Positions 42,929 through 51,744 of a DNA stretch of 64,000 bases are shown in pieces. The stretch is taken from contig CALXBL010000004.1 in assembly GCA_944386525.1 (NCBI GenBank), positions 1 through 64,000 on the forward strand, written 5' to 3'. The notes beneath the pieces were generated by a model. It saw nothing but the letters and a program-made list of their open reading frames with translations. It searched no databases and was not told the origin of the DNA. Made by a program: the position numbers and the translations under genes. The number at the start of each line of letters is the position of its first letter. Within the stretch, counting starts at the first letter, position 1. This DNA is from an uncultured Ruminococcus sp. GTDB taxonomy: Bacteria > Bacillota > Clostridia > Oscillospirales > Ruminococcaceae.

Positions 42929-45334
42929 ATGGCTGTTAAAAATTCAGCAAAGCGTTCAGAGCTAAAGGAGCAGTTCTTAGAAAGGCTCCAGCATGAGTGC
43001 AGCGTAACACCCAACGAGGCTTCTGACAAGCAGATATATCAGACGCTCTCAGAAATGATGGTTGAAAAGCTCAAGACCAAGCGCAGACAGTTTATTAACA
43101 AGGTACACTCAGAAGGCCGCAAGCAGGTATACTATCTTTCAATGGAGTTTCTTATGGGACGCTCCCTCAAGACCTCTATCTATAACCTGGAGCTTGCAGA
43201 GGATCTGACTGATATCCTCAAGGAATACGACATCAATCTTGAAAGAATCTTCGAGTGCGAACCCGATGCAGGTCTGGGCAACGGCGGTCTGGGCAGACTT
43301 GCTGCCTGTTATCTTGACGCTATGGCAACTCAGGAGATCCCGGCAAAAGGTCACTCTATTTGCTATGAGTACGGCATTTTTCAGCAGAAGCTCGAGGACG
43401 GCTGGCAGACAGAATTCCCCGATAATTGGCTCCCCGGCGGCAGCGTTTGGCTCGATCCCAAGCCCGATCAGGCTATCGAGGTACACTTCGAAGGCGATGT
43501 AAAGGAATACTGGCAGGATAATTATCACTATCTTTTCCATGAAAACTACAATACTGTAGTTGCAATTCCTTATGATCTCTATGTATCCGGATATGGCAGC
43601 AGCGGTGTATCAACACTCCGTCTATGGCAGGCAAAGGCTCCGAGCTTCGATATGAAGTCATTCAACGACGGCAACTATGCAAGCGCACTTAGCCAGAATT
43701 CTATGGCAAATGCCATCTCCAAGGTGCTCTATCCCAACGATAATCACCTGGAAGGTAAGTCACTGCGTCTGCGTCAGCAGTACTTCCTGTGTGCGGCAGC
43801 TATCGGCGACATTGTAAATCATCACATGAGTGTTTATGGTACACTCGACAACCTCCACGAAAAAGTTGCTATTCACATCAATGATACTCACCCGACTCTG
43901 GCAATTCCGGAGCTTATGCGAGTTCTTCTTGATGACTGCGGTTACACCTGGGAGCACGCATGGTATATCGTAACAAATACATTTGCATATACAAACCACA
44001 CTGTAATGGCAGAGGCTCTTGAAAAGTGGGATGTGAACCTCGTAAAACACGTTATTCCAAGAATCTTCCAGATAATCGTTGAGATAAATAACCGTTACTG
44101 CGCAAAGCTGTTCCAGAAGTACAACGGCAACAGTGCAAAGACTTCACGTATGTCCATCATAAAGGATAACCAGATCCATATGGCAACACTTTGTGTAATG
44201 GCGTCACACAGCGTAAACGGCGTATCAAAGCTCCACTCTGAGATCATCAAGGAGTCCGTATTCAACGAGGAATTTCAGGATACACCCGAAAAGTTCAAAA
44301 ATGTAACAAACGGTATTGCATATAGAAGATGGCTGTATCAGTCTAATCCAGGACTTACAAACCTACTCAGGCAGAAAATAGGCGACGGCTTCCTTATGGA
44401 CGGCGCAGAACTTAAGAAACTGCTTGCATTTGAAAATGATGCCGCAGTTCTCCAGTCACTCCAAAAGATAAAGAAGGAGAACAAGGAACGTTTTGCAAAG
44501 TATGTAAAGCATAAGAGCGGTATTATCATCAATACTGACAGTATCTTCGACGTACAGGTAAAGCGTCTGCATGAATACAAGAGACAGCACCTGAATGTAA
44601 TGAACATTCTGGCACAATATCAGTATCTGCTTGATAATCCAAATGCTGATTTCACACCTAAGACCTATATCTTTGCAGCAAAGGCTGCGCCCGGCTACTA
44701 TCTGGCAAAGCAGATAATCAAGCTTATCTGGGCTCTTTCTGAGGAGATCCGCAAGAATCCGAGAATCTCTGAAAAGCTGTCTGTATACTTCCTGGAGGAC
44801 TACAAGGTAACACTTTCTGAGCTGCTTATGCCGGCAAGTGATATATCGGAACAGATTTCTCTGGCAGGTACAGAGGCGTCCGGTACAGGCAATATGAAGC
44901 TCATGCTGAATGGCGCTGTTACACTGGGCACTCTCGACGGTGCAAATATCGAGATCGGTGATGCTGTAGGCGATGACAATATTCTTATCTTTGGTATGAA
45001 GACAGAGGAAGTAAATGCGCTTAAGGCACAGGGCTACAACCCGGAACATTATTATCACAACAACGGTATTATAAAGAACTGTATTGATCGTATGTACAGC
45101 GGCATAAACGGCTGCAAGTTTTCAGAGGTTGCAAACTCACTTAAGACAAGTGACCCATATATGGTGCTGGCTGACTTCGATTCCTACGCAGCAGTTCAAA
45201 CACGCAGCTCCGAGCTGTATCGTGACCAGAAGAAGTGGACTCAAATGTCACTCAGAAATATTGCAGGCGCAGGCATATTCTCAGCTGACCGTGCAGTAAA
45301 TGAGTACGCTCACGATATCTGGGGTATAAAGTAA
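42929..45334 (+). CDS. glgP: Glycogen/maltodextrin phosphorylase
   Basis: An 801-residue PLP enzyme releasing glucose-1-phosphate from alpha-glucans. Family motifs include YLSMEFLMGRSL, PDAGLGNGGLGRLAACYLDA, DTHPTLAIPELMR, VKRLHEYKRQHLN and the PLP lysine in EASGTGNMKLMLNG (about residue 656). Length matches bacterial GlgP. The start is the ATG at 42929 behind CGGAGAT; 28 more in-frame codons upstream would come from the hairpin leader and are not coding. No other glycogen gene is in the window. Confidence 0.96.
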   Translation: MAVKNSAKRSELKEQFLERLQHECSVTPNEASDKQIYQTLSEMMVEKLKTKRRQFINKVHSEGRKQVYYLSMEFLMGRSLKTSIYNLELAEDLTDILKEYDINLERIFECEPDAGLGNGGLGRLAACYLDAMATQEIPAKGHSICYEYGIFQQKLEDGWQTEFPDNWLPGGSVWLDPKPDQAIEVHFEGDVKEYWQDNYHYLFHENYNTVVAIPYDLYVSGYGSSGVSTLRLWQAKAPSFDMKSFNDGNYASALSQNSMANAISKVLYPNDNHLEGKSLRLRQQYFLCAAAIGDIVNHHMSVYGTLDNLHEKVAIHINDTHPTLAIPELMRVLLDDCGYTWEHAWYIVTNTFAYTNHTVMAEALEKWDVNLVKHVIPRIFQIIVEINNRYCAKLFQKYNGNSAKTSRMSIIKDNQIHMATLCVMASHSVNGVSKLHSEIIKESVFNEEFQDTPEKFKNVTNGIAYRRWLYQSNPGLTNLLRQKIGDGFLMDGAELKKLLAFENDAAVLQSLQKIKKENKERFAKYVKHKSGIIINTDSIFDVQVKRLHEYKRQHLNVMNILAQYQYLLDNPNADFTPKTYIFAAKAAPGYYLAKQIIKLIWALSEEIRKNPRISEKLSVYFLEDYKVTLSELLMPASDISEQISLAGTEASGTGNMKLMLNGAVTLGTLDGANIEIGDAVGDDNILIFGMKTEEVNALKAQGYNPEHYYHNNGIIKNCIDRMYSGINGCKFSEVANSLKTSDPYMVLADFDSYAAVQTRSSELYRDQKKWTQMSLRNIAGAGIFSADRAVNEYAHDIWGIK

Positions 45335-45378
45335 AAAACAGACCATAAAGAGCACTGACTCTCTTGTGCTGTATCAAA

Positions 45379-45416
45379 AAAATGGACAGACCTGAAAATA
45401 CAGGTCTGTCCATTTT
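45379..45416. terminator. Bidirectional terminator between glgP and a small membrane protein gene
   Basis: A perfect 16-bp stem with flanking A and T tracts (45379-45394 with 45401-45416) between convergent genes; T-rich on both strands. Confidence 0.88.
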
Positions 45417-45458
45417 CGTTCTGAGTGAAAAAACACTCAGCCATCAATTTGAAATTTT

Positions 45459-45866
45459 TCAGGCATTCTTGTTCTTGAATGCTCCGATGATGTAGAGTAC
45501 AGGGAGCACAAGACCGATGAGCAGTGAAACGATATTGAACTCACCGCCGCCTACAGATGACAGGATAGTACTGATAATGTAGAGAACAGCAACAAGTACA
45601 CCCCATACGATACAGATGCCTGCCTTTTCAGGATTCTTGCAGTTTTTTACGCCTACGATGCCGGCAATAAGCTCGACAACGGCACAAACCAGAGACAGCG
45701 CACAGGCAGCATAGAGCATACCCATAGACACTTCTGCCAAATATGACAGAGCAGCTACTCCGGCAAAGGATATTAAACTCAGGATAATTGACAGAGAGCC
45801 GCCAATAATCATAAGAATACCCGTAACCTTCAGAAATCCTGAACCTTTCGCAATGTTTTGATCCAT
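45459..45866 (-). CDS. Small four-helix membrane protein of unknown function
   Basis: A 135-residue protein with four hydrophobic segments (about 14-38, 42-66, 80-105, 110-128) and little else; no motif that I recognise. The start is the ATG at 45866, 8 bases after AAGGAGG, which rules out the ATG eight codons earlier. It has its own promoter at 45979-46007 and appears monocistronic. Confidence 0.75.
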   Translation of the reverse strand: MDQNIAKGSGFLKVTGILMIIGGSLSIILSLISFAGVAALSYLAEVSMGMLYAACALSLVCAVVELIAGIVGVKNCKNPEKAGICIVWGVLVAVLYIISTILSSVGGGEFNIVSLLIGLVLPVLYIIGAFKNKNA

Positions 45867-45978
45867 TTTCAGATCCTCCTTAAAAAACATTATATAGAAT
45901 AGTCACAAGACTTTTCTACCAATATAAAACAAAACAAATTTTAAAACATTATAACAATTTATATACTACGCCCGTTAT

Positions 45979-46007
45979 TATTATACATATAAATGGAAAA
46001 AAAGTCA
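45979..46007 (-). promoter_or_regulatory. Sigma-A promoter of the small membrane protein gene
   Basis: Minus strand TTGACT (46007-46002), 17 bases, TATAAT (45984-45979). Confidence 0.8.
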
Positions 46008-46061
46008 ATAGTAAAATTGATAAATATGAAGGTTCTGTAATAGAATTTTAAAGCAGATCCG

Positions 46062-46087
46062 TGCAAAGCTGTCGGATGAGCTTTGCA
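46062..46087 (-). terminator. Hairpin after the phosphopantetheinyl transferase gene
   Basis: Minus strand TGCAAAGCT pairs with AGCTTTGCA with a longer outer pairing. The following T tract is weak, so termination efficiency is uncertain. Confidence 0.5.
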
Positions 46088-46097
46088 TGGTGCTGCA

Positions 46098-46661
46098 TCA
46101 TATGCGCTCCTCTGTAATAAACTCTATGCTGAAATCCCTGTCGGGCTCTGCTGCACAGGCCGATATTATGTAGCGATCTGCTATAACATACTGCCTGAAC
46201 GACGCACCCTTTACGCTGCTGCATATACTATCCCCCGATATGTCAAAAGCCGCTCGCTTCATTGGATATGATATCCCCACCCCAATGGCTTTTACAAAGC
46301 TTTCTTTAAGCGTCCAGAGCCTTGTAAACTCAAGGTCACGCTCTTTGCAGCCGTGCAGATATTCAGCCTCCGCCATTGTACAAACACGCCTTACCACGCC
46401 TTCCCTGAAACTGCGCACCTGCTCACAGTCTACACCAAGAGCCGTAAAACCCACCGCACACACTGCTAGCCCTCTGCAATGAGAAAGGTTTATCCTCACC
46501 GCCGGATGAGATATGAGCACTGGCTTTCCATGACTATTTCTGTCGATAATATATTCCGTTATCCCATACTCCCTTTTAAGTACGCTATTAAGTAGTCTGT
46601 AGACTGTAGCATGCTCCTGGCTGCGCTCCGTCTCATGGTAAAAACAGGCATATATCTTCAT
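46098..46661 (-). CDS. 4'-phosphopantetheinyl transferase, Sfp-like
   Basis: A 187-residue enzyme that would transfer phosphopantetheine from CoA to a carrier protein. The magnesium and CoA motifs are ALGVDCE and FTRLWTLKESFVKAIG, with HGKPVL and NLSHC before them, all in the Sfp order. It is shorter than Bacillus Sfp (224), mostly at the C-terminus. No carrier protein or NRPS/PKS gene is nearby, so the partner is unknown. It follows the glycerophosphodiesterase gene by 9 bases and is co-transcribed. Confidence 0.88.
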   Translation of the reverse strand: MKIYACFYHETERSQEHATVYRLLNSVLKREYGITEYIIDRNSHGKPVLISHPAVRINLSHCRGLAVCAVGFTALGVDCEQVRSFREGVVRRVCTMAEAEYLHGCKERDLEFTRLWTLKESFVKAIGVGISYPMKRAAFDISGDSICSSVKGASFRQYVIADRYIISACAAEPDRDFSIEFITEERI

Positions 46662-46670
46662 TGTATCACC

Positions 46671-47480
46671 TCACGATTCATCTACCATTGCCCTTACAAG
46701 TTCTGGTTTATCTGTTATTATATGGTCTACTCCTATTTTTATAAGACGCTGAACCTCCTGCCCATTATTTACTGTCCAGGCGTATATGTCCTTGCCGCAT
46801 TTGTGCGCCTCAGATACTGTATCAGCCGTGATGAATACGCTCTTTACGCTGAATGCGTCAGCCGCCTTGTAATCGCTGAGCTTTCCGGTAAGCCGGCTTA
46901 CAATAAGACCTGTGCGTACATCGGAATCTATTTCCTTTATATTCTCCAGGTGACTGTAGGAAAATGATGTCACCACGCATTTATTCTTCATGGAATGCGA
47001 CTCGATAAGCGCAGCCACCTTCTCCTCGGCTCCGTTGGATTTAAGCTCTATATTCACAAAACAGCGTCCATCTATAAATTCAAGTGCTTCGTCAAGAGTC
47101 ATTATCCTTGCTCCATTATAAAATGGACTGAACCAACTGCCTGCGTCAAGCTCCTGTATCTCGCTTAGACTTACCTCTGATACATTCTTGTCTACACCGG
47201 TCGTACGCTTTAAACTCTTGTCATGTATCACCACCGGTACTCCGTCGCTGGTAAGCTGCACATCCAGCTCTATGCCATCAGCCTTCATTCCTATCGCCGC
47301 CTCGAATGCAAATGCTGTATTCTCCGGCATAACCTGCGACGCCCCACGGTGGGCAATCACATCCGGCTTGGAATTCATTATTATATCAACCGCAAAAAAT
47401 ACAGCAAAGCCAACTGCAATCAGTATTATCGTTATTACAACGGCTAATCGCCTGCCTGGTATTTTTGATAATTTCATCAT
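46671..47480 (-). CDS. Membrane-anchored glycerophosphodiester phosphodiesterase
   Basis: About 269 residues. One N-terminal transmembrane helix (about 13-33) anchors a GDPD TIM barrel: VIAHRGASQVMPENT has the catalytic His and metal ligands, then GIELDVQLTSDGVPVVIHD with the second His, and NIELK. It hydrolyses glycerophosphodiesters, probably on the outer face of the membrane. The start at 47480 lies behind GAGGGAGAG; an ATG one codon later is an alternative. Confidence 0.92.
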   Translation of the reverse strand: MMKLSKIPGRRLAVVITIILIAVGFAVFFAVDIIMNSKPDVIAHRGASQVMPENTAFAFEAAIGMKADGIELDVQLTSDGVPVVIHDKSLKRTTGVDKNVSEVSLSEIQELDAGSWFSPFYNGARIMTLDEALEFIDGRCFVNIELKSNGAEEKVAALIESHSMKNKCVVTSFSYSHLENIKEIDSDVRTGLIVSRLTGKLSDYKAADAFSVKSVFITADTVSEAHKCGKDIYAWTVNNGQEVQRLIKIGVDHIITDKPELVRAMVDES

Positions 47481-47540
47481 ACTCTCCCTCTGTCGGTAAA
47501 CCACTCAAACTCTCCCTATGCGTTCTTTTCGTCTGAAAAT

Positions 47541-47585
47541 AAAAAAGAGAATAACAGACGCTGAATATACTGCCTGCTATTCTCT
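47541..47585 (-). terminator. Terminator of citrate synthase 2
   Basis: Minus strand AGAGAATA pairs with TATTCTCT, followed by six T. Confidence 0.85.
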
Positions 47586-47628
47586 ATTATTCACCGGCAG
47601 TTAAGGTGTATTCCATTCGCTCCGGTTC

Positions 47629-49035
47629 TTATCTTTCCTCCATGGGAATATATTCACGAGACTCTCTTGCAGGCAGATACGATGGGCGTATTATCTTTGC
47701 AGAATTTATAAGCTCCTCAATTCTGTGGGCCGACCAGCCTGCTATTCTAGCTATGGCGAATAATGGTGTGTACAGATCAGCCGGAATATCCAGCATCTTA
47801 TATACAAATCCACTGTAAAGATCTATATTCGCACATACACCCTTGAATATCTTTCTCTTTGCTGTTATAAGCTCCTTGGCTATACGCTCAACATCTGTGT
47901 AAAGCTTATATTCGTCATGACAGTTCTTCTCTATAGACAACTTCTCTGCATAAGATTTGAGTATCTCAGATCTCGGGTCGGATATTGAATAAACCGCATG
48001 ACCCATACCATAGATAAGTCCGCTTCTGTCAAACGCCTCCTTATCAAGCAGCTTGCTGAGATATTCTGTCAGGGCTTCCTCGTCATTCCAATCTGGAACA
48101 TTCGCCTTTAAGTCCTCCATCATCTCCATAACCTTCAGATTTGCTCCGCCGTGTTTAGGTCCTTTCAGTGATCCAAGTGCTGCTGCAATGGCGGAATAAG
48201 TATCTGTTCCTGAAGATGTTACTACGTGTACGGTAAATGCGGAGTTATTACCGCCTCCATGCTCAGCATGAAGGACAAGCGACAGATCAAGCAGTCTTGC
48301 CTCAAGCTCTGTATACTTTCCGTCGGGACGGAGCATAGTCAGAAAATTCTCCGCAATGGTCTTTGTGGGGTCTGGTATGTGATATACCATGCTTGCGCCC
48401 TGTCTGAAATACTGTGCCGCCTGATAGCTGTATACAGCCATTGCCGGAAATCTCGCTATAAGCTCCAGACTCTGACGCATTACATTTTCTATTGATGTAT
48501 CATCCGGATTAGGATCTACCGCATGCAGCGACAAAACACACTTCTCCATCATACTCATTATATTATCGCTCGGCATCTTCATGATAACACCGCTCTTGAA
48601 TTTTTCCGGCAGTATCTGATATTCGCCCAGAAGCTGACAAAACTCATCAAGCTGCGTCCTTGTAGGAAGCTCGCCGGTAAGCAGCAGGTATACTGCCTCC
48701 TCGTATCCAAACCGTCCGCTATTTACAAAGCCGTTTACAAGCTCCTGTATCGGTATGCCACGATATATAAGCTTTCCCTCAGCAGGCACTCTTACTCCGT
48801 TTTCCTCACGGCTTGCAGATATCTCACTTACTGTAGTAAGTCCTGCTACCACACCTTTACCATCGGCGTCTCTAAGGCCTCTTTTCACATCGTATTTTCC
48901 ATACAGCTCCGCCGGCACTATATATCGCTCATACGATTCTCTTGTAAGCTCTGCTGCCTTTGCGGAAATTGCCTGATAACGGTGCACTCTTTCAATAATT
49001 TTTGATTCAAAATTTCCATCTTCTTTTATGTACAT
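47629..49035 (-). CDS. Citrate synthase (copy 2)
   Basis: A 468-residue paralogue of the enzyme at 25 kb, with the same long form. Motifs are LIYRGIPIQELV, LLLTGELPT, LHAEHGGGNNSAF, KHGGANLKV, YGMGHAVYSISDPR and GWSAHRIEEL, so all catalytic residues appear intact. It differs in the N-terminal 60 residues and many internal positions, so the duplication is not recent. The start is the ATG at 49035 behind AAAGGAG. One of the two copies may use another acyl-CoA (2-methylcitrate synthase) or be regulated differently; sequence alone does not decide. Confidence 0.93.
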   Translation of the reverse strand: MYIKEDGNFESKIIERVHRYQAISAKAAELTRESYERYIVPAELYGKYDVKRGLRDADGKGVVAGLTTVSEISASREENGVRVPAEGKLIYRGIPIQELVNGFVNSGRFGYEEAVYLLLTGELPTRTQLDEFCQLLGEYQILPEKFKSGVIMKMPSDNIMSMMEKCVLSLHAVDPNPDDTSIENVMRQSLELIARFPAMAVYSYQAAQYFRQGASMVYHIPDPTKTIAENFLTMLRPDGKYTELEARLLDLSLVLHAEHGGGNNSAFTVHVVTSSGTDTYSAIAAALGSLKGPKHGGANLKVMEMMEDLKANVPDWNDEEALTEYLSKLLDKEAFDRSGLIYGMGHAVYSISDPRSEILKSYAEKLSIEKNCHDEYKLYTDVERIAKELITAKRKIFKGVCANIDLYSGFVYKMLDIPADLYTPLFAIARIAGWSAHRIEELINSAKIIRPSYLPARESREYIPMEER

Positions 49036-49074
49036 AGTACTCCTTTCCATCTAAAAAACATCCTTATACCTACA

Positions 49075-49099
49075 GGCATTATTTCACCAGTCAGGCGAA
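49075..49099 (-). other. Hairpin in the leader of citrate synthase 2
   Basis: Minus strand TTATTTCGCC pairs with GGTGAAATAA with one G-T wobble that favours a minus-strand RNA. No T run follows, so it is likely a leader element and not a terminator. Confidence 0.35.
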
Positions 49100-49112
49100 A
49101 TAATACATATGC

Positions 49113-49142
49113 AAAAACGGCTGCCGTCTGTATACGGCAGCC
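49113..49142 (-). terminator. Terminator of the pspA operon
   Basis: Minus strand GGCTGCCGT pairs with ACGGCAGCC (49142-49134 with 49127-49119), followed by GTTTTTG. Confidence 0.85.
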
Positions 49143-49166
49143 ATTGCTTTAACTTAGCAATCGGAC

Positions 49167-49319
49167 TTATCCCAGTCCGCACTCATCATATTCGCTCCAC
49201 TTTTCCTCATATGCACGCTTTTCCATTGCACGACACATAAGATATGCAGCTCCTGCTAGTATTGCAATTACCGCCAGCAGTACCGACACCGGACCGGCTC
49301 CGCCTGATTTCCTTCTCAT
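49167..49319 (-). CDS. 50-residue single-helix membrane protein overlapping pspA
   Basis: A small gene whose ATG (49319) shares a base with the pspA stop codon (TAATG). The product starts RRKSGGAGPVSVLL, has one transmembrane helix (about 11-30) and a charged Tyr/Glu-rich tail ending GLG. The composition, the exact stop-start overlap and the terminator right behind it support a real gene. Its role may be to recruit PspA to the membrane, as PspB or LiaI-like partners do; that is inference. Confidence 0.72.
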   Translation of the reverse strand: MRRKSGGAGPVSVLLAVIAILAGAAYLMCRAMEKRAYEEKWSEYDECGLG

Positions 49320-50020
49320 TAAACTGCGCCTCCTTCAGTTGACGTTCCAGCTGTTCCCATGCCAGACATTTCTGCCATAAGTCTCTGAAGCTCTGCGTCT
49401 ACCTTAGCATCATTTTCAAGTTCCTCAAAGCTCTTCATATCAGATGATCCACCTGCAATCTCCGCAAAAGCTGCTGCCTCCGCCTCTTCACGCTCGATCT
49501 TTTCCTCCATGCGTGAGAACTTATCAAGAGCCGCTGTGGCATCCATTCCGCCCATTGACTGGGCAAGATTCTTCTGAGTTTTTGCCATCTGTGAGCGGGC
49601 AATTAGCATAGACTGTCTGCTCTTTGCCTCGTCAAGCTTTGCCTTCAGCGCCTCCACCTGATCACGTATAGCCTCTGTCTGGGTGGTGATAGTTTCCAGC
49701 ATCTGGGCTGTTGATTCAACATCGGCGTCTGCCTTTACTTTATATGAAAGCGCCTTCTTTGCCATTTCGGTATCACCTGCAGCAAGAGCCGCCTTTGCCT
49801 TTGACTCCCAGCTTGCTGCGGAACTTACAGCCTGCTGGTGCTGACGCTCTGCTATTCTCTGGCTTGCCATTGCCTTTCCAAGAGCCTCGGTGGATGTACG
49901 TACATCTTTCTGAAGATCTATGATTATCTGTTTTACCATCTTCTCAGGATCTTCTGCACGATCTATCATATCATTGATATTTGCTTTTAGCACGTCGCCT
50001 ATTCTCGAAAAAATACCCAT
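49319..50020 (-). CDS. PspA/IM30 family envelope-stress protein
   Basis: A 233-residue, mostly helical protein of the PspA/LiaH/Vipp1 family. It begins MGIFSRIGDVLKANINDMIDRAEDPEKM, the conserved amphipathic first helix and linker, then a long coiled coil up to about residue 200 with many Ala/Glu/Lys. These proteins assemble on damaged membranes. GGAGG lies 8 bases before the ATG. It forms a two-gene operon with the small membrane protein. Confidence 0.94.
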   Translation of the reverse strand: MGIFSRIGDVLKANINDMIDRAEDPEKMVKQIIIDLQKDVRTSTEALGKAMASQRIAERQHQQAVSSAASWESKAKAALAAGDTEMAKKALSYKVKADADVESTAQMLETITTQTEAIRDQVEALKAKLDEAKSRQSMLIARSQMAKTQKNLAQSMGGMDATAALDKFSRMEEKIEREEAEAAAFAEIAGGSSDMKSFEELENDAKVDAELQRLMAEMSGMGTAGTSTEGGAV

Positions 50021-50072
50021 TATTATTACCTCCGCTCATTTGTCTGCAACTTCTGCAGCGATCTGTACTTTT

Positions 50073-50101
50073 ATTATAACTCATTTTCACAAACCTGTCA
50101 A
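50073..50101 (-). promoter_or_regulatory. Sigma-A promoter of pspA
   Basis: Minus strand TTGACA (50101-50096), 17 bases, TATAAT (50078-50073), about 50 bases before the start codon. Confidence 0.86.
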
Positions 50102-50240
50102 GACAAAAAATTACAAATTGGATACAAAGATAACATTTTGCTTAACAGGCGAAGCTAACATTATACTACTATTGTACCATAGTTATCTATTTTTGTCAAA
50201 TCAATTGTCCATTTTTTCACCTTGCTTTCACTTTGTACAC

Positions 50241-50282
50241 AAAAATCAAAACTGCCCTGGACTTGTGCAGCACCCAGGACAG
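50241..50282 (-). terminator. Terminator of the glycan operon / coiled-coil gene
   Basis: Minus strand CTGTCCTGG pairs with CCAGGGCAG (50282-50274 with 50260-50252), including a T-G wobble, followed by TTTTGATTTTT. Confidence 0.78.
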
Positions 50283-50304
50283 TGTTCTTTTATTTATAAT
50301 AGTT

Positions 50305-50766
50305 TTATTCGGAAAGGTTTTCCGACGCACCTGTCTCCAATGCATCGAGTCTTTCGTTTATAACCTCCACCTCTCTTGTGTTCATGGTACAGGTGTTGGT
50401 ATTGAGCTTTGTGTGAAGTCTCAGCTCATTTATGACCTTCTGCATAACCTTCATATCATTTGCCATACGCTCAAAAAGCTCTCGGTTCATCTTCTTTTCC
50501 ATCTCAAGCTGTGCACGAAGACGATCATTCTCCTCCTTGAGACTGTTTATCTCTCCCTGAAAGCGCCGGCATACAGACTGTACAGCCTGCATACGTGATT
50601 CCATATTCCGGTTGTAGGCATTCTGTCGCTCACCAAACTTATGTATAAATATCATTGCCGGATTGGAAGTCACTCTCATAAGCTCTTCGGAGTAGGTCTC
50701 GATCACAACACGCTCTTCTTTTTTCTCGCTATTGGAATTTGCATCTCGTTCGTACTTCTGTATCAT
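50305..50766 (-). CDS. Coiled-coil protein of unknown function at the end of the glycan operon
   Basis: A 153-residue soluble protein with no signal. A long helix with heptads (about 60-115: MESRMQAVQSVC, EINSLKEENDRLRAQLEMEKKMNRELFERM) suggests a coiled coil; the N-terminus is charged. Nothing in it shows an enzymatic function. The gene follows the reductase at 50791 by 24 bases on the same strand and could be a structural or regulatory partner of the glycan machinery, though this is only position-based. AAAGGAG lies before the ATG. Confidence 0.7.
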   Translation of the reverse strand: MIQKYERDANSNSEKKEERVVIETYSEELMRVTSNPAMIFIHKFGERQNAYNRNMESRMQAVQSVCRRFQGEINSLKEENDRLRAQLEMEKKMNRELFERMANDMKVMQKVINELRLHTKLNTNTCTMNTREVEVINERLDALETGASENLSE

Positions 50767-50790
50767 ACTTTTCTCCTTTCACAAACTCCC

Positions 50791-51720
50791 TCAAAGGCTT
50801 CCCTCTATCATCTCTCTCAAAGTCTGGGAAAGCGGTATTTCTGGAGTCCAGCCAGTATCCTTTCGCAGCTTTGTTATATCAGCACGTATCTCTGGTATAT
50901 CAGATGGTCTCATTCTTGCCGGGTCTGTCTCGTGGCGGATATCACAGCCGCTTATTGATATTATCTCCTCTAAAAGACTGGATATAGCTATGCTTTTGCC
51001 GCTGCCCACATTGTAGGTCTCGCCAGCCCTTCCCTTTAACGCCAGCAGTCCGTAAGCTCTTACAACATCTCTCACGTCCGTAAAATCACGCTTTGCCGAC
51101 AAGTTGCCCGTGCGTATAACGCTTTCCCTGAGTCCTGCCTTTATTTCAGCAGCCTGTCTGCAAAAGTCAGCTGCCACAAACTGCGGGAGCTGTCCCTTGC
51201 CTATGTGGTTGAATGCTCGCACCATTATTATATCCATACCATAAGACTTGGCGTAAAGGCTGCCGAACATATTCTGTGCCGCCTTTGTGACTGCATATGG
51301 GTTGGAAGGATTTATTGACGTCTCCTCTGATACAAGTGAAACTCCCTCCGGCAGTGCGCCGTATTCCTCGCCTGAGCCTATAAGCAGTATCCTCGGACTA
51401 TAACCCTCAATGCTGCGCACAGCCTCCAGCAGGTTTATGCAGCCCTCAATATTTACAGCCGCTGTAAGACGCGGCTTTTTCCACGAAAGAGCAACTGAGC
51501 TTTGCGCCGCCAAGTGAAAAATTACATCCGGCTTTACCCTTTCAAGCAGCTCTGCTATAGCCTCAACGCTCATTATATCAAGGTCACAAACCTTATATTC
51601 ACCCGATATTTTCTCTCCCGGAAGCTTAGTAAGAATTATATTCCAGCCAAGGTCGTTTTTCAAATGGCTTGCAAGATATCCACCAACAAAGCCTGCTGCA
51701 CCAATTATAAGAGCTTTCAT
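50791..51720 (-). CDS. GDP-4-keto-6-deoxy-D-mannose reductase-like NAD-dependent epimerase/reductase
   Basis: A 309-residue short-chain dehydrogenase of the extended type. The NAD(P)-binding loop is GAAGFVGGYLA, the catalytic YxxxK is in NPSNPYAVTKAAQ, and IGSGEEYG provides the Ser/Thr. Its best fit in this context is the Rmd-type reductase that follows GDP-mannose 4,6-dehydratase, giving GDP-D-rhamnose. It could also be a UDP-sugar epimerase, so the specificity is inference. The ribosome site before the ATG is poor (AAAGGCGG about 14 bases away). Confidence 0.85.
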   Translation of the reverse strand: MKALIIGAAGFVGGYLASHLKNDLGWNIILTKLPGEKISGEYKVCDLDIMSVEAIAELLERVKPDVIFHLAAQSSVALSWKKPRLTAAVNIEGCINLLEAVRSIEGYSPRILLIGSGEEYGALPEGVSLVSEETSINPSNPYAVTKAAQNMFGSLYAKSYGMDIIMVRAFNHIGKGQLPQFVAADFCRQAAEIKAGLRESVIRTGNLSAKRDFTDVRDVVRAYGLLALKGRAGETYNVGSGKSIAISSLLEEIISISGCDIRHETDPARMRPSDIPEIRADITKLRKDTGWTPEIPLSQTLREMIEGSL

Positions 51721-51744
51721 ATGCTATGCTGCCGCCTTTCCATA

